From: Microcoleus sp. FACHB-68
GTDB taxonomy: Bacteria > Cyanobacteriota > Cyanobacteriia > Cyanobacteriales > Oscillatoriaceae
Reading direction: 5' to 3'
DNA: 64,000 bases
Assembly (NCBI RefSeq): GCF_014695715.1
Contig: NZ_JACJOT010000006.1
Location: 372,001 to 436,000 of the forward strand
The notes under the pieces were generated by a model. It ran no database searches, was not told the origin of the DNA, and saw only the letters and a list, made by a program, of their open reading frames with translations. A program made the translations under genes and the position numbers. Of the stretch, positions 1 through 8,694 are shown one piece after another (the first letter of the stretch is position 1; each line of letters starts with the position of its first letter).

Positions 1-183
1 AATAATTGCCTATCAATAGGTGTAGAAGCAAGCCGATCTTTTTTCTCAGAAGTTACTCACTCTTGCTAGCTAAACTCACAGAATGAGGGTGAAAGGATAC
101 CGTCCCTAGAACAATTACTGATCTTTCTGCCGGCACTAAGGGCATAAAAGAGGATTTGCCTGAAAACTAGGGAAATTAGCTGA

Positions 184-597
184 TTATTCAGGAAGATTAG
201 GCATATAAACCAATTCCAGTTTAATTCCATCAGGATCGGCAAAGAAGACTGCGTAGTAACCCGGTGCGTAATGGTTGTATTCGGCTGGTGGATCGAGAAC
301 TGTAGCGCCTATCTCGACTATCAGCTTATATAAATTATCGACTTGTTCACGGCTGCCGGCGTTAAAAGCAAGATGGTGCAATCCTGGTGAGTAGCGATCA
401 TGGATTTTGTTCGGGGAATTCGGGTTGCCGGTGTAAATTAAGATGGCTCCAGCATCCTTTAACCACCACATGATGAACTCATCGGTTTTTTCCACCTGCT
501 GATAGCCCATGAATCCTAAAATCGCGTTATAAAACGGTTCTGATTTGGATCGATCACTAACCGTTAGGCTTAGGTGATTCACACTACCAAGGGTCAT
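184..597 (-). CDS. VOC (glyoxalase/dioxygenase fold) family protein
   Basis: This is a 137-residue vicinal-oxygen-chelate protein, the usual size for a one-domain glyoxalase/bleomycin-resistance homologue. The paired beta-alpha-beta-beta-beta modules are readable: an NHLSL strand at residues 7-11, a GLHHLAF strand at 72-78, and a C-terminal PDGIKLELV strand. His8, His74 or His75 and Glu128 sit where the family binds its metal. The substrate cannot be read from sequence; lactoylglutathione lyase-like or small dioxygenase-like activity are both possible. It is monocistronic, downstream of the aquaporin gene on the same strand with about 230 bases between them. Confidence 0.88.
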   Translation of the reverse strand: MTLGSVNHLSLTVSDRSKSEPFYNAILGFMGYQQVEKTDEFIMWWLKDAGAILIYTGNPNSPNKIHDRYSPGLHHLAFNAGSREQVDNLYKLIVEIGATVLDPPAEYNHYAPGYYAVFFADPDGIKLELVYMPNLPE

Positions 598-745
598 AAA
601 ACATTTCCCTCTTCTGGAAGAACTAATATATTATAAACTCCGATTTCTGTTTAAGGCACTCTATATCTTTTAATCTGCTTTTTTATAAAAGATACAATTA
701 AGTTAAAAATAGAAAAACAACTTAAAAAGGTTTTCTCAAAATATA

Positions 746-812
746 GGCTGAGGAAATAAGAAATGAGCAAGACTTTTTCTCACCTAAATCTTTCTTACTC
801 AATCCTCAGCCC
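746..812 (-). terminator. Imperfect hairpin downstream of the aquaporin gene
   Basis: The arms GGCTGAGGA and TCCTCAGCC lie 14-80 bases beyond the aquaporin stop and are extended by AGAAA/TTTCT pairing. There is no clean T-run after it in the minus direction, so it may be an RNA-stabilising 3' structure rather than a classical terminator. Confidence 0.4.
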
Positions 813-825
813 TTAATCATCACAA

Positions 826-1515
826 CTATTGATCAGCGCTAATGATGTTATACACCAAAACCGCTAAAATTCCTCCAACAATTGGCGCTAAAATAAACAA
901 CCAAAGCTGTTCTAAAGCCCACCCGCCTTGGAAAATCGCCACACCAATACTTCTGGCTGGATTCACTGAAGTATTGGTTACTGGAATGCCGACTAAATGA
1001 ATGAGAACCAATACTAAACCAATCGGAATACTGGCAAAACCCGATGGAATGTATTTAGGATGGGTGGTTGCCATGACGGCAATTATCAAAAAGAAGGTTA
1101 AGACGATTTCAGTGATGGCTGCTGCAAACAGTCCGTAACCTTCAGGAGAATGCGCTCCATACCCATTCGTCGCAAAACCGGCACTGATATCAAAGCCGGG
1201 TTTTCCTGATGCGATTGCATATAAAATGCCGGCACCCAGTATTGCCCCAACCACTTGAGCGCCAATATAAATTGGCAGCAAAGATTTCTTAACTTTGTTG
1301 GCAAAAACTAAACTGATGCTAACTACTGGATTGACGTGACATCCGGAGATACCGCCAATGGTGTAACACATCACTAATAAAGATAAACCAAAGGCGAGGG
1401 AAACCCCTAAATAGCCTATTTGTTTGCCGGCTAAAACTGCACTGCCACATCCCCCTAAAACTAAAACCATTGTGCCGATCATTTCGGCAATGAAAATTCT
1501 TGCTCTGCTATTCAT
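826..1515 (-). CDS. aqpZ: Aquaporin, AqpZ-like water channel
   Basis: This is a MIP-family channel of 229 residues with six hydrophobic helices, in the inner membrane. The second pore motif is a canonical NPARS, preceded by IPVTNTSV. The His, Thr and Arg of the AqpZ water-selective filter are all visible (LIHLVG, NTS, NPAR). The first pore motif reads HVNPVVS, so the usual NPA alanine is valine. The reading frame stays open upstream to 1662, but that extension is charged and not family-like. The ATG at 1515 gives the normal start (MNSRARIFIAEMIGT) and has an AAGG-type ribosome site upstream. It probably mediates osmotic water flux. Confidence 0.92.
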   Translation of the reverse strand: MNSRARIFIAEMIGTMVLVLGGCGSAVLAGKQIGYLGVSLAFGLSLLVMCYTIGGISGCHVNPVVSISLVFANKVKKSLLPIYIGAQVVGAILGAGILYAIASGKPGFDISAGFATNGYGAHSPEGYGLFAAAITEIVLTFFLIIAVMATTHPKYIPSGFASIPIGLVLVLIHLVGIPVTNTSVNPARSIGVAIFQGGWALEQLWLFILAPIVGGILAVLVYNIISADQ

Positions 1516-1953
1516 AATTCTGTTTATTTCGCCTTTCAACAAGTTTTCTTGCGACGTGTGTTGCTTGTTGCCGGCAAAGCGAATTAACGCTTTTATCAAA
1601 AGTAATACCTTTCTGGATTTTGGCACTACAAATTTAAGGGTAGCCGGTAATGTGAAACTCACCCATTACCAACAACCAATTTGGAGGGCTTAACAGAAAT
1701 GGTATAAAAATTCAATAAGCCAGCAACCAGAAAAAGAGGGACACTGAAAAATCCAAGAGAAGAAATTATAATTTCTTTCTTTTCTCGTCCCGTCTGACTT
1801 CTGAATATTGACTTTTAAATTATTCCCAATAAATTTGTACTAATAACGCACGGGTGAGATGGCGAATGCAACAGATAAGTTATTCCTTACAAGTAGAATA
1901 AACTCATCCGTTGCATTTATGCGTCTCGCGAGGAGCCGGTGCCACCTTTACTT
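1516..1953. other. Gene-free spacer between leuC and the aquaporin gene
   Basis: There is no convincing gene here. The aquaporin frame is open to 1662, but this is read as leader. A perfect 16-base palindrome (AGAAATTATAATTTCT) sits at 1761-1776, and a long hairpin follows leuC (listed separately). Confidence 0.6.
1865..1917 (-). terminator. Long hairpin after leuC
   Basis: The arm at 1865-1885 (beginning AATGCAAC) pairs with 1896-1917 (ending GTTGCATT) over about 20 positions, with a 10-base loop and few mismatches. It starts 36 bases past the leuC stop. There is no T-run in the minus direction, so it is a 3' structure or a factor-dependent terminator. Confidence 0.6.
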
Positions 1954-3276
1954 TTAGCTGAGGAATTCGCGGGGATCTGTCACGTAGCCGGTGAGTGCGG
2001 AAGCTGCGGCTGTGTAAGGTGAGGCGAGATAAATACCGGCCTCTTTATTGCCCATACGTCCAGGGAAATTGCGGTTGGTGGTGGATACGCAGATTTCTGG
2101 TTCATTCACCCGACCAAAGGTATCTTTCGGCCCACCCAAACAAGCGGCGCAGGAAGGTGCAGCCGGCTCAATGCAACCAGCAGCCAAGAAAATCTCCGAC
2201 AGCGTTTGTCCCTCGTATTTCTGGCTAAACAGGTCTTCATAAACCTTTTGGGTAGCCGGCACCAAATAAGTCGGCACCTTTACCTGTTTGCCTTTGAGAA
2301 TACGGGCGGCGTTCATAAAGTCTGAAGTTTTGCCGCCGGTGCAGGAACCGATATAGACGCGATGAATCTTAACATCGCTGCATTCTCGTGCTAGGGCGCG
2401 ATTATCAGGGGAGTGAGGTTGGGCAACCACCGGCTCTAATTTAGAGACATCACCCCGCCAAGTGCTGTAGAACTTGGCATCAGCGTCAGTGTAAACCGAC
2501 TCAAACGGCTTATCAGTGCGGGCGCGAACATAGTCAAACGTCGTTTGATCCGGCGCAATCGTCCCATTTTTGCCGCCGGCTTCAATCACCATATTGCACA
2601 GCGTCATCCGCTCTTCCATCGTCATCCGCTCAACCGCCTCGCCGGCAAATTCCATTGTCCGGTAAGTGGCACCAGAGACGCTGATATCCCCAATAATTTG
2701 CAAAATCAAATCTTTTGCCAGCAAATAATCCGGCATTTCCCCATCAAGGATAAACCGCATCGTCGCCGGCACTTTGATCAGCAACTTGCCGGTGCCCATA
2801 ATAAAACCGGCATCCGTATTGCCAATGCCGGTGGCAAACTGACCAAACGCGCCGGCGTTGCAAGTGTGAGAATCCGTGCCAAACAGCACTTCTCCCGGAC
2901 GGGTGTGACCTTCCTGAGCTAGGGCAATGTGGCAAACACCCTTATAATCCGGATTTGCCTTAAAATCCGAGCGATCAGTGATGTCGTAGAAATATTTAAT
3001 CCCCTGCTCGCGTGCAAAATCTCGCAGAATATCCACGTTGCGGTTAGCTCGCTCATCCGCCGTGAAAATGTAATGGTCTGGGATCAGAACAATCTTCTCA
3101 GAATTCCAAACCTTGGCATCTGCACCGAATTCGCGCTTAAAAACGCCAATCGTTCCAGGGCCACAAACATCATGGGTCATTAACAAATCAACATCAACCC
3201 AGATATTCTCCCCCGGCTCCACAGCCTCACGACCGGCAGCTCGTGCCAATATCTTTTCAGTGAGGGTCATCCCCAT
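1954..3276 (-). CDS. leuC: 3-isopropylmalate dehydratase large subunit
   Basis: This aconitase-family enzyme interconverts 2- and 3-isopropylmalate in leucine synthesis; it needs the LeuD small subunit, which is not in this window. It has 440 residues, shorter than the enterobacterial LeuC and like the HacA/archaeal branch of the family. The 4Fe-4S ligands are visible in IGSCTGG and in the SCAACLGG pair near the C-terminus. The substrate and cluster motifs LFGTDSHTCNAG and EGHTRPGEV are also present. The frame is open to 3315, but the ATG at 3276 is chosen because GCAGGAGAA precedes it at normal spacing. It is transcribed alone. Homoaconitase is a formal alternative within this branch; leucine synthesis is far more likely in a cyanobacterium. 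Confidence 0.92.
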   Translation of the reverse strand: MGMTLTEKILARAAGREAVEPGENIWVDVDLLMTHDVCGPGTIGVFKREFGADAKVWNSEKIVLIPDHYIFTADERANRNVDILRDFAREQGIKYFYDITDRSDFKANPDYKGVCHIALAQEGHTRPGEVLFGTDSHTCNAGAFGQFATGIGNTDAGFIMGTGKLLIKVPATMRFILDGEMPDYLLAKDLILQIIGDISVSGATYRTMEFAGEAVERMTMEERMTLCNMVIEAGGKNGTIAPDQTTFDYVRARTDKPFESVYTDADAKFYSTWRGDVSKLEPVVAQPHSPDNRALARECSDVKIHRVYIGSCTGGKTSDFMNAARILKGKQVKVPTYLVPATQKVYEDLFSQKYEGQTLSEIFLAAGCIEPAAPSCAACLGGPKDTFGRVNEPEICVSTTNRNFPGRMGNKEAGIYLASPYTAAASALTGYVTDPREFLS

Positions 3277-3423
3277 AACAATTCTCCTGCGGAGACGCTC
3301 CGCGCATTCTTTCAAATCAACAGGCTACACCATCTATACTAATGAGCGCTTCTGCTGTTTGCTTCACTAATATTCTCAACCGAGCCGGTTGTTTAGGCCG
3401 TTATTGCCTCAAGCGCAGACAAC

Positions 3424-5088
3424 TTAAGGAGAAATTGTCACATCGCCGGCAGTCGGAGTATTGCTCACAGCCCGTAACATCGTGGCCAGCGCTCGATTAT
3501 AACCGAGAATTGCTCGCACTCGGTTGCCCTCAGAACGAGTTAACTCACTTTCAGCATCAATCACTTCACTTTGGGTGCCCACACCGGCTTGGAAGCGCAA
3601 CCGTGCCAGACGCAAAGCTTCCCGTGAGCGCTCTACCTCCACAGAAGACGTTTGAATATTTTCAAAATTAGCCCTCAAATCGTAGTAGGCTTGCTCCACC
3701 TGCAAGCGAACTTGGTTGCGCTGATCGGCAAACTGAGTTTCCGCGATCTGCGTATCGACTTCCTCCTGATTGGCCCTAGCCCTAGTCGCGCCCCCATTAT
3801 ATAAATTCCATCTCAACCGCGCTCCGACGGCGTAACCATCAGTAATGTCAAAATCATCGGCAAACACATCTAACACGTTGTAGTTGCCAAATACACTGAC
3901 TTGAGGACGCCCACCAGCCAGCGCCACCCGCCGCTGCTGTTCGTTAATTTCCCGCTGTACTAACTGTTGTTCCAATTCAGCGCGGTTTCTAAACGCCTGC
4001 ACGATGCTCTCTTCTAGCGTGAGATTCCAAAAACCGGCCACTTCTACGGGATCTGCGGCTGAAATATTCGTCGGCAGAGACAAACTCAACAACTGAGCCA
4101 ACTGGCGCTGGGAAACTTGCTGATCGCGTAGCGATTGGGTCAAATTTTGCGTCTCATTCGCTAACTGCACCTGCGCCCGCAATACATCAAAGCGGGTTCC
4201 CACGCCGGCGCGTTCCAATGCCTCGGCATCCCGCAAACTTTGTTGAGCATTTCTTACGGCAGATTGAGCGATCCGCACTTGCTCATCGGCTTGCTGCACA
4301 TCGTAATAAGCATTCGCCACATCGAGCTGCAATTGCTCATCAATGCGCTCGACTTCTAACTGATTCAGCTTGACTTGTCTGTCTGCGGCTTTGATGTTAG
4401 CAGAGCGACGCCCCGATGTGATCACGTCGTAACTTAACTCTAACTGGCCACTCAAGCTACGCGAGATGGTACTTGCGCCCTCCTGGCCCGGTTGTTGTTG
4501 CTCCAGCCGCTCATTTTGCAGCTGTCCCTGTGCCGAATCTGAACGGGTGACATCGGCATTTAAATCTAGTGAAGGCAGTTCTGCCGACAGCGCTTCTTGC
4601 AGGGAATAGCGAGAACGTTGTAATTGTTGCTCGGCTACCTGTAAATCTTGATTGTTGCGCCGTGCCAGTTCAATCGCCTGCTGCAAGGTGATCGGCTGAG
4701 TTCCCACCACTCTCACTTCTTCCGGTTTGGTGGGAAATTGCAGGGGGTTCGGGTCGGGGTTGAGGTAGGCAGGAGCCGGTCTTGATGCCCCCGTTAAAGG
4801 ATTCTCTCGCGCTTGTAAGGGCACTTGTTCAGCTTCGGCTGTCTCTCTTTTGTCGCTGATAAGCTGCTGGTTACTCCCGTCGTCGGCTGTCCCTTCTGCA
4901 TTGGGCGAGGATTGGCTGGAGGCGGGGGTTGTAGCCCACGTTACATCTTTCCGCAATAAGTATGAATCTCCTGCAAATGGATCGGCAGGAGTGGAGGAGG
5001 GTGTTGTTTGGGAGGAACTGGGTTTGATGTTGCTGAGGGCGACTGTAACACCTAGTCCAGCAGCTATCAGATGACGCAAGGTTGACAT
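3424..5088 (-). CDS. TolC family outer-membrane efflux protein
   Basis: The product (about 554 residues) is a TolC-like trimeric export duct. A signal peptide follows the ATG at 5088 (MSTLRHLIAAGLGVTVALS). A Pro/Ser-rich linker of about 100 residues comes next, then two outer-membrane-efflux repeats rich in long amphipathic helices. An upstream in-frame TTG at 5139 would add 17 residues; the ATG is preferred because it starts directly at the signal peptide. It should work with an inner-membrane ABC or RND pump and a periplasmic adaptor, none of which is adjacent. In cyanobacteria such proteins export exoproteins, toxins or glycolipids, and the cargo cannot be read here. RTX proteins further along the window are possible type I cargo, an inference only. 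Confidence 0.88.
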   Translation of the reverse strand: MSTLRHLIAAGLGVTVALSNIKPSSSQTTPSSTPADPFAGDSYLLRKDVTWATTPASSQSSPNAEGTADDGSNQQLISDKRETAEAEQVPLQARENPLTGASRPAPAYLNPDPNPLQFPTKPEEVRVVGTQPITLQQAIELARRNNQDLQVAEQQLQRSRYSLQEALSAELPSLDLNADVTRSDSAQGQLQNERLEQQQPGQEGASTISRSLSGQLELSYDVITSGRRSANIKAADRQVKLNQLEVERIDEQLQLDVANAYYDVQQADEQVRIAQSAVRNAQQSLRDAEALERAGVGTRFDVLRAQVQLANETQNLTQSLRDQQVSQRQLAQLLSLSLPTNISAADPVEVAGFWNLTLEESIVQAFRNRAELEQQLVQREINEQQRRVALAGGRPQVSVFGNYNVLDVFADDFDITDGYAVGARLRWNLYNGGATRARANQEEVDTQIAETQFADQRNQVRLQVEQAYYDLRANFENIQTSSVEVERSREALRLARLRFQAGVGTQSEVIDAESELTRSEGNRVRAILGYNRALATMLRAVSNTPTAGDVTISP

Positions 5089-5264
5089 ACGTTTTTTTTG
5101 CTCTGCTGTGTTGGAAACAACTTCAGATTTGTCAAGCAACCTTAAGCAGAATAGCAGTTCGCTTTAACAGTTCGCTCTTGACCAAGGATTTAAGGCGCTT
5201 GGGAATGGGTAATTTTCTGTATTTTCATCCCCTCACCCCCTCTCTTTCCCTTAGCCCTTAGCCC

Positions 5265-6611
5265 TTACCGGAAGGGCAATAAAATTGTAAAGCTGCTGCC
5301 TTTGTTTAAGATGCTCGAAACCTGGATGCTACCCTGGTGAGCTTGGGCAATGGCTTGAGCGATCGGCAAGCCGAGTCCTGAACCGCCTGTGTGCCGGGAG
5401 CGATCGCTGTTGACTCGATAGAAACGGTCAAAAATTCGCGTTTGCTCTGCCGGCACGATGCCAATGCCGGTGTCCTGGACGTGAATCATAGCATGGTGGT
5501 TGCCGCGCTCTAAAATAACCGTGACTTGGCCACCGGCAGGGGTGTATTGAATGGCGTTGACGACTAAGTTTAAAACTAAACGATAAAGCTGTTCTTCGTC
5601 ACCCACCACTGCCACGGGTTTGTTAGTTCGGATGTCTGTGGTGAGCTTAACACCGGCTGCAATCGCCAGATCCGCTAATTCTTCGGCTACATCACTGATT
5701 AGATCGTTAAGACAACAGAGAATTTGGGATTGGGGATTTGGGGGTTGGGTTTCTCTGTCCATGCGCGACAGGAGTAATAGATCCTGAACAAGCTGGGACA
5801 GCCGGTGGTTCTGGCGCTCAATGACTCGCAGGGTGTCTCGTGCTTCACAGTCGCTGAGGTGAGTCATTCTGAGAACGGATTCAACGGTTGCTCTGATGGC
5901 GGCTAAAGGGGTTCGCAACTCGTGGGCGGCATCGGAGGTGAATTGTTGGATTTGTTGGTACGATCGGTAAATCGGTTGCATTGCTAGTCCCGCCAGCCAC
6001 CAGCCGGCACCGGCAACTGCAATCATGGCAATGGGCAATCCTAAAAATAAAATCCATGCGATTGCGGCGAGATAGTCATCAAAGTCTTTGAGTGATCGTC
6101 CGACTTGAAGATATCCCCAGTCGCGGTTGTTTTGGGTATGCAGTGGCAGGGAAATTTGACGGTAGCGGTTACCGCCGGCATCTTTGAGGGTGCGCCACAA
6201 TTTTTCTGTGGAGGTGGCTGGTAATCCTGTGGGTTGGCTGCCGGCGAGGGCAATTAAGCGTTCTGAAAGATCCACTAAGCGCACGTAATACGCGCCTTGA
6301 TGCAGCGCACCGGCAGTATGACGCGCAGGGTTTGTTGGGGAGTTCTGGCACTCTTGGCCGGCTAAACAGATGTCTGGCAAGAGTTTCTCCGCTGCCGGTT
6401 CTAAGCGTCCGGGCTGTTTCAGTAGTGGTTCAATGCTATCGTGCAGGGTGCCGGCAACCGATTCTAATTCGCGATCTATTGTTACCCAGTGGGCGTGAGT
6501 GATGGCTTCGTAGACGCCTAACCCACACAGGCTTAAAATTAGACCCATGACGCCGGCATACCAACTAGCCAATCGCCACCGAGTTAGCTGAAAAAGTTTA
6601 TTTTGGTTCAC
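5265..6611 (-). CDS. Sensor histidine kinase, RppB-like
   Basis: This is a membrane histidine kinase of 448 residues. A first transmembrane helix (about 16-36), a periplasmic segment of about 140 residues with two cysteines near a CLAGQEC motif, and a second helix (about 182-210) precede the HisKA domain. The phospho-acceptor lies in AAHELRTPLAAIRA. The N, G1 and G2 boxes (NLVVNAIQYTP, DTGIGI, GGSGLGLPIA) are intact, so it should be active. The N-terminus resembles the cyanobacterial RppB/NrsS group, which senses redox or nickel. Its usual RppA-type response regulator is not adjacent, so it is an orphan here. The stretch at 5723-5748 inside the gene is a G-rich heptad repeat (see findings). 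Confidence 0.88.
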   Translation of the reverse strand: MNQNKLFQLTRWRLASWYAGVMGLILSLCGLGVYEAITHAHWVTIDRELESVAGTLHDSIEPLLKQPGRLEPAAEKLLPDICLAGQECQNSPTNPARHTAGALHQGAYYVRLVDLSERLIALAGSQPTGLPATSTEKLWRTLKDAGGNRYRQISLPLHTQNNRDWGYLQVGRSLKDFDDYLAAIAWILFLGLPIAMIAVAGAGWWLAGLAMQPIYRSYQQIQQFTSDAAHELRTPLAAIRATVESVLRMTHLSDCEARDTLRVIERQNHRLSQLVQDLLLLSRMDRETQPPNPQSQILCCLNDLISDVAEELADLAIAAGVKLTTDIRTNKPVAVVGDEEQLYRLVLNLVVNAIQYTPAGGQVTVILERGNHHAMIHVQDTGIGIVPAEQTRIFDRFYRVNSDRSRHTGGSGLGLPIAQAIAQAHQGSIQVSSILNKGSSFTILLPFR

Positions 6612-6753
6612 AGCTTGTCTCTCATTTCTGATTGCCGGTTATGTTTGGCGTTGTCGAATTATCTGGTATTTGGTTATTCTGTTTTAGGATAAGAATTATT
6701 AGGGCTTTTGGTATTTAAAAGTCGGTTGTGTTAAATAATTAATATGGATTTTT

Positions 6754-6806
6754 TTAACCGCAGATGCACGCAGATAAACGCAGATAAATGCAGATAAGCG
6801 CGGATG
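6754..6806. repeat. CGCAGATAAA-type interspersed repeat
   Basis: Five to six near-copies of a CGCAGATAAA/CGCAGATGCA word stand head to tail. A second copy of the same family is at 42317-42410. It is an intergenic repeat with no coding sense that I can see. Confidence 0.7.
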
Positions 6807-6846
6807 TCATTTGTAATTGTTAACTTAACTTAACAGGAGTCTGAAA

Positions 6847-7446
6847 ATGGCCGGCAAGAAAATTTTAATGCTCGTTGGTGATTTTGTGGAAGATTACGAG
6901 GTGATGGTGCCTTTTCAAGCTTTACTAATGGTGGGTCACACGGTTCATGCTGTTTGCCCGGATAAGAAAGCCGGTGAGATTATTCGCACTGCTGTTCACG
7001 ATTTTGAGGGCGATCAAACTTATAGCGAGAAACCGGGTCATAATTTTACTTTAAACGCTACGTTTGATGAAGTGAATGCCGCAGACTACGATGCACTTGT
7101 TGTCCCAGGTGGCAGAGCACCGGAATATATCCGCTTGAACGATAAGGTGTTGGAAATCACTCGCCATTTTGCCCAAACAAAAAAGCCAATGGCCGCAATT
7201 TGTCACGGCTTGTTGGTTTTATCGGCTGCCGGTGTTTTAGAAGGCCGGCGCTGCACAGCTTACCCAGCCTGTAGCTTTGATGTACTGAGGGCAGGAGGCA
7301 AATACAGCGAGATTCCCGCCTCGGAAGCGCTGGTAGATGGCAATTTGGTAACCGCACCGGCATGGCCGGCTCATCCCCGCTGGCTGGCTGAATTCCTCAA
7401 GCTGTTGGGCACTCGGATTGAACATTCAGAACGGGTTGCTGTGTAA
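6847..7446 (+). CDS. DJ-1/PfpI family protein
   Basis: The 199-residue product has the DJ-1/PfpI fold of the class I glutamine-amidotransferase-like superfamily. The nucleophile elbow reads AAICHG, with Cys119 followed by His120. A conserved acidic residue near 15-18 (EDYE) could support the cysteine, as in Pfp[10 protein letters not shown] is the typical oxyanion-side loop. Family members act as deglycases, chaperones or cysteine peptidases; the exact role is not readable. AGGAG lies 7 bases before the ATG. It stands alone between a divergent kinase gene and a cupin gene. Confidence 0.9.
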   Translation: MAGKKILMLVGDFVEDYEVMVPFQALLMVGHTVHAVCPDKKAGEIIRTAVHDFEGDQTYSEKPGHNFTLNATFDEVNAADYDALVVPGGRAPEYIRLNDKVLEITRHFAQTKKPMAAICHGLLVLSAAGVLEGRRCTAYPACSFDVLRAGGKYSEIPASEALVDGNLVTAPAWPAHPRWLAEFLKLLGTRIEHSERVAV

Positions 7447-7569
7447 AGGGAATCAGGCAAGCACTGTCTCCTGATACCATACTTTGGTACAAAATAGTGA
7501 TGTAAGTCACAAATATTTTAAAGCTATCCGCTAGATTAGAACTAACCGCTCTAATCTGGGGAGGCTCCT

Positions 7570-8010
7570 ATGAGTCTAATTAAGCAGGTAGAAATCCGGA
7601 CTTTAACATCAGCGAAGTCTGGAATGGTTGAGTTTTACACACCTCAGTCTAGCCACGAAACCATGTTAGTTCAGGTGGCGGCTGGGGTTGTTGACGATAT
7701 ATTTGTGCATCATTTCCAAACTGATCAACTGCTCGTGGTGCGCGGGAGTTTTGTGTTAGTAATCTTACAAAACCGGCAATATCGGTATATTCCTTTAAGC
7801 GAACACCTGCCGGCGGTTGTGACGATTCCTCCCGGCGTACCTCACGGTGCGATAAACTTTAGCGAGGAACCGTGTGTTATGGTGAATGCTGTATTAAGAC
7901 ATGGCATCGCTAACGAGCGAGATTACCGTCCCATGAAGCCACGAATTCCCTATAATATGGCAGCGGCTAAAGCAGCTCTAGAACAGCTTCTTAGTCTTGC
8001 TACAGCATAA
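7570..8010 (+). CDS. Cupin-domain protein
   Basis: The 146-residue product reads as one small beta-barrel. The first cupin motif region is VHHFQTDQLLVVRGSFVLV and the second is IPPGVPHGAINFS. Several expected metal ligands (HH, Q/E, H) are present. A strong GGGGAGG ribosome site precedes the ATG. Cupins of this type are sugar isomerase- or epimerase-like or bind small ligands; I cannot assign a reaction. It is followed 48 bases later by the DUF167 gene on the same strand. Confidence 0.8.
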   Translation: MSLIKQVEIRTLTSAKSGMVEFYTPQSSHETMLVQVAAGVVDDIFVHHFQTDQLLVVRGSFVLVILQNRQYRYIPLSEHLPAVVTIPPGVPHGAINFSEEPCVMVNAVLRHGIANERDYRPMKPRIPYNMAAAKAALEQLLSLATA

Positions 8011-8058
8011 TCCTTAAACCGGCTGCTTTCAGTTGCTCTCTTTCAAAAACTTACCTGT

Positions 8059-8280
8059 ATGGAAGTTATCAAAGTCAAAGTCAAACCCAATTCCAAACAA
8101 CAAACCATACAGGAAGAACCGGATGGAAGTTTTACGGTACATTTGAAGTCGCCGCCGGTGGATGGCAAAGCAAATGAGGAATTAATAAAAGTTCTAGCTA
8201 AAAAGTTTGAGATTCCTAAATCCCAAATTACGATTAAATCAGGCTTGTCTTCAAGAAATAAGCTTATTAATTTGGGATAA
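8059..8280 (+). CDS. DUF167 (YggU) family protein
   Basis: This is a 73-residue small conserved protein. The family signature is clear: VKVKPNSK near the N-terminus, then [24 protein letters not shown], and an [10 protein letters not shown] end. Structures of the family show a compact alpha/beta fold, and the function is unknown. It may share a transcript with the cupin gene just upstream. Confidence 0.88.
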   Translation: MEVIKVKVKPNSKQQTIQEEPDGSFTVHLKSPPVDGKANEELIKVLAKKFEIPKSQITIKSGLSSRNKLINLG

Positions 8281-8694
8281 AAGTATGATTTTTAACTGCT
8301 ACTTAAGCCAATTAGTGTTAGGTAGAACTGTTACGTTTCAAAAATATGGGAAGCATAAGGATTTTACGGTTATGTCTGACACTAAGCGATAGACTTAACC
8401 GTACAAAGTCATAATCGGCAGGAATATCCCTTCCTTAAAGAATATCTTTTTTTTGTTTGGATTTGGGTTATCTACCTAGTGGGAACTTCTATATCGTTCT
8501 CAGCTTAACTGTAAAAGTTTATGCAAATCCGATTTAAAACAAGTTCACACCGGCACCCAAAAAAATCCCTCAAATCCTTGACATTGCAAGCCTTTCGAGG
8601 ATTTCGCTAGCCAGCAAAAATATCAGCAGGCGTTACATTCACAATCCCCTCATCCCCGCGCTGCCGGCCTTTTCTCAAAAATTGACGGGACTTA
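8281..8694. other. Gene-free spacer
   Basis: The spacer contains only short unsupported frames, for example a 35-codon one from 8285. It lies between convergent genes. I see no RNA gene or strong hairpin. Confidence 0.5.

Noticed and set aside
1516-1662. 49-residue N-terminal extension of the aquaporin
   Set aside because: Charged and unlike the family; the ATG at 1515 has a plausible ribosome site and gives the standard length.
8207-8392. 61-codon frame overlapping the DUF167 gene
   Set aside because: It overlaps a clear gene in another frame and has no motif.
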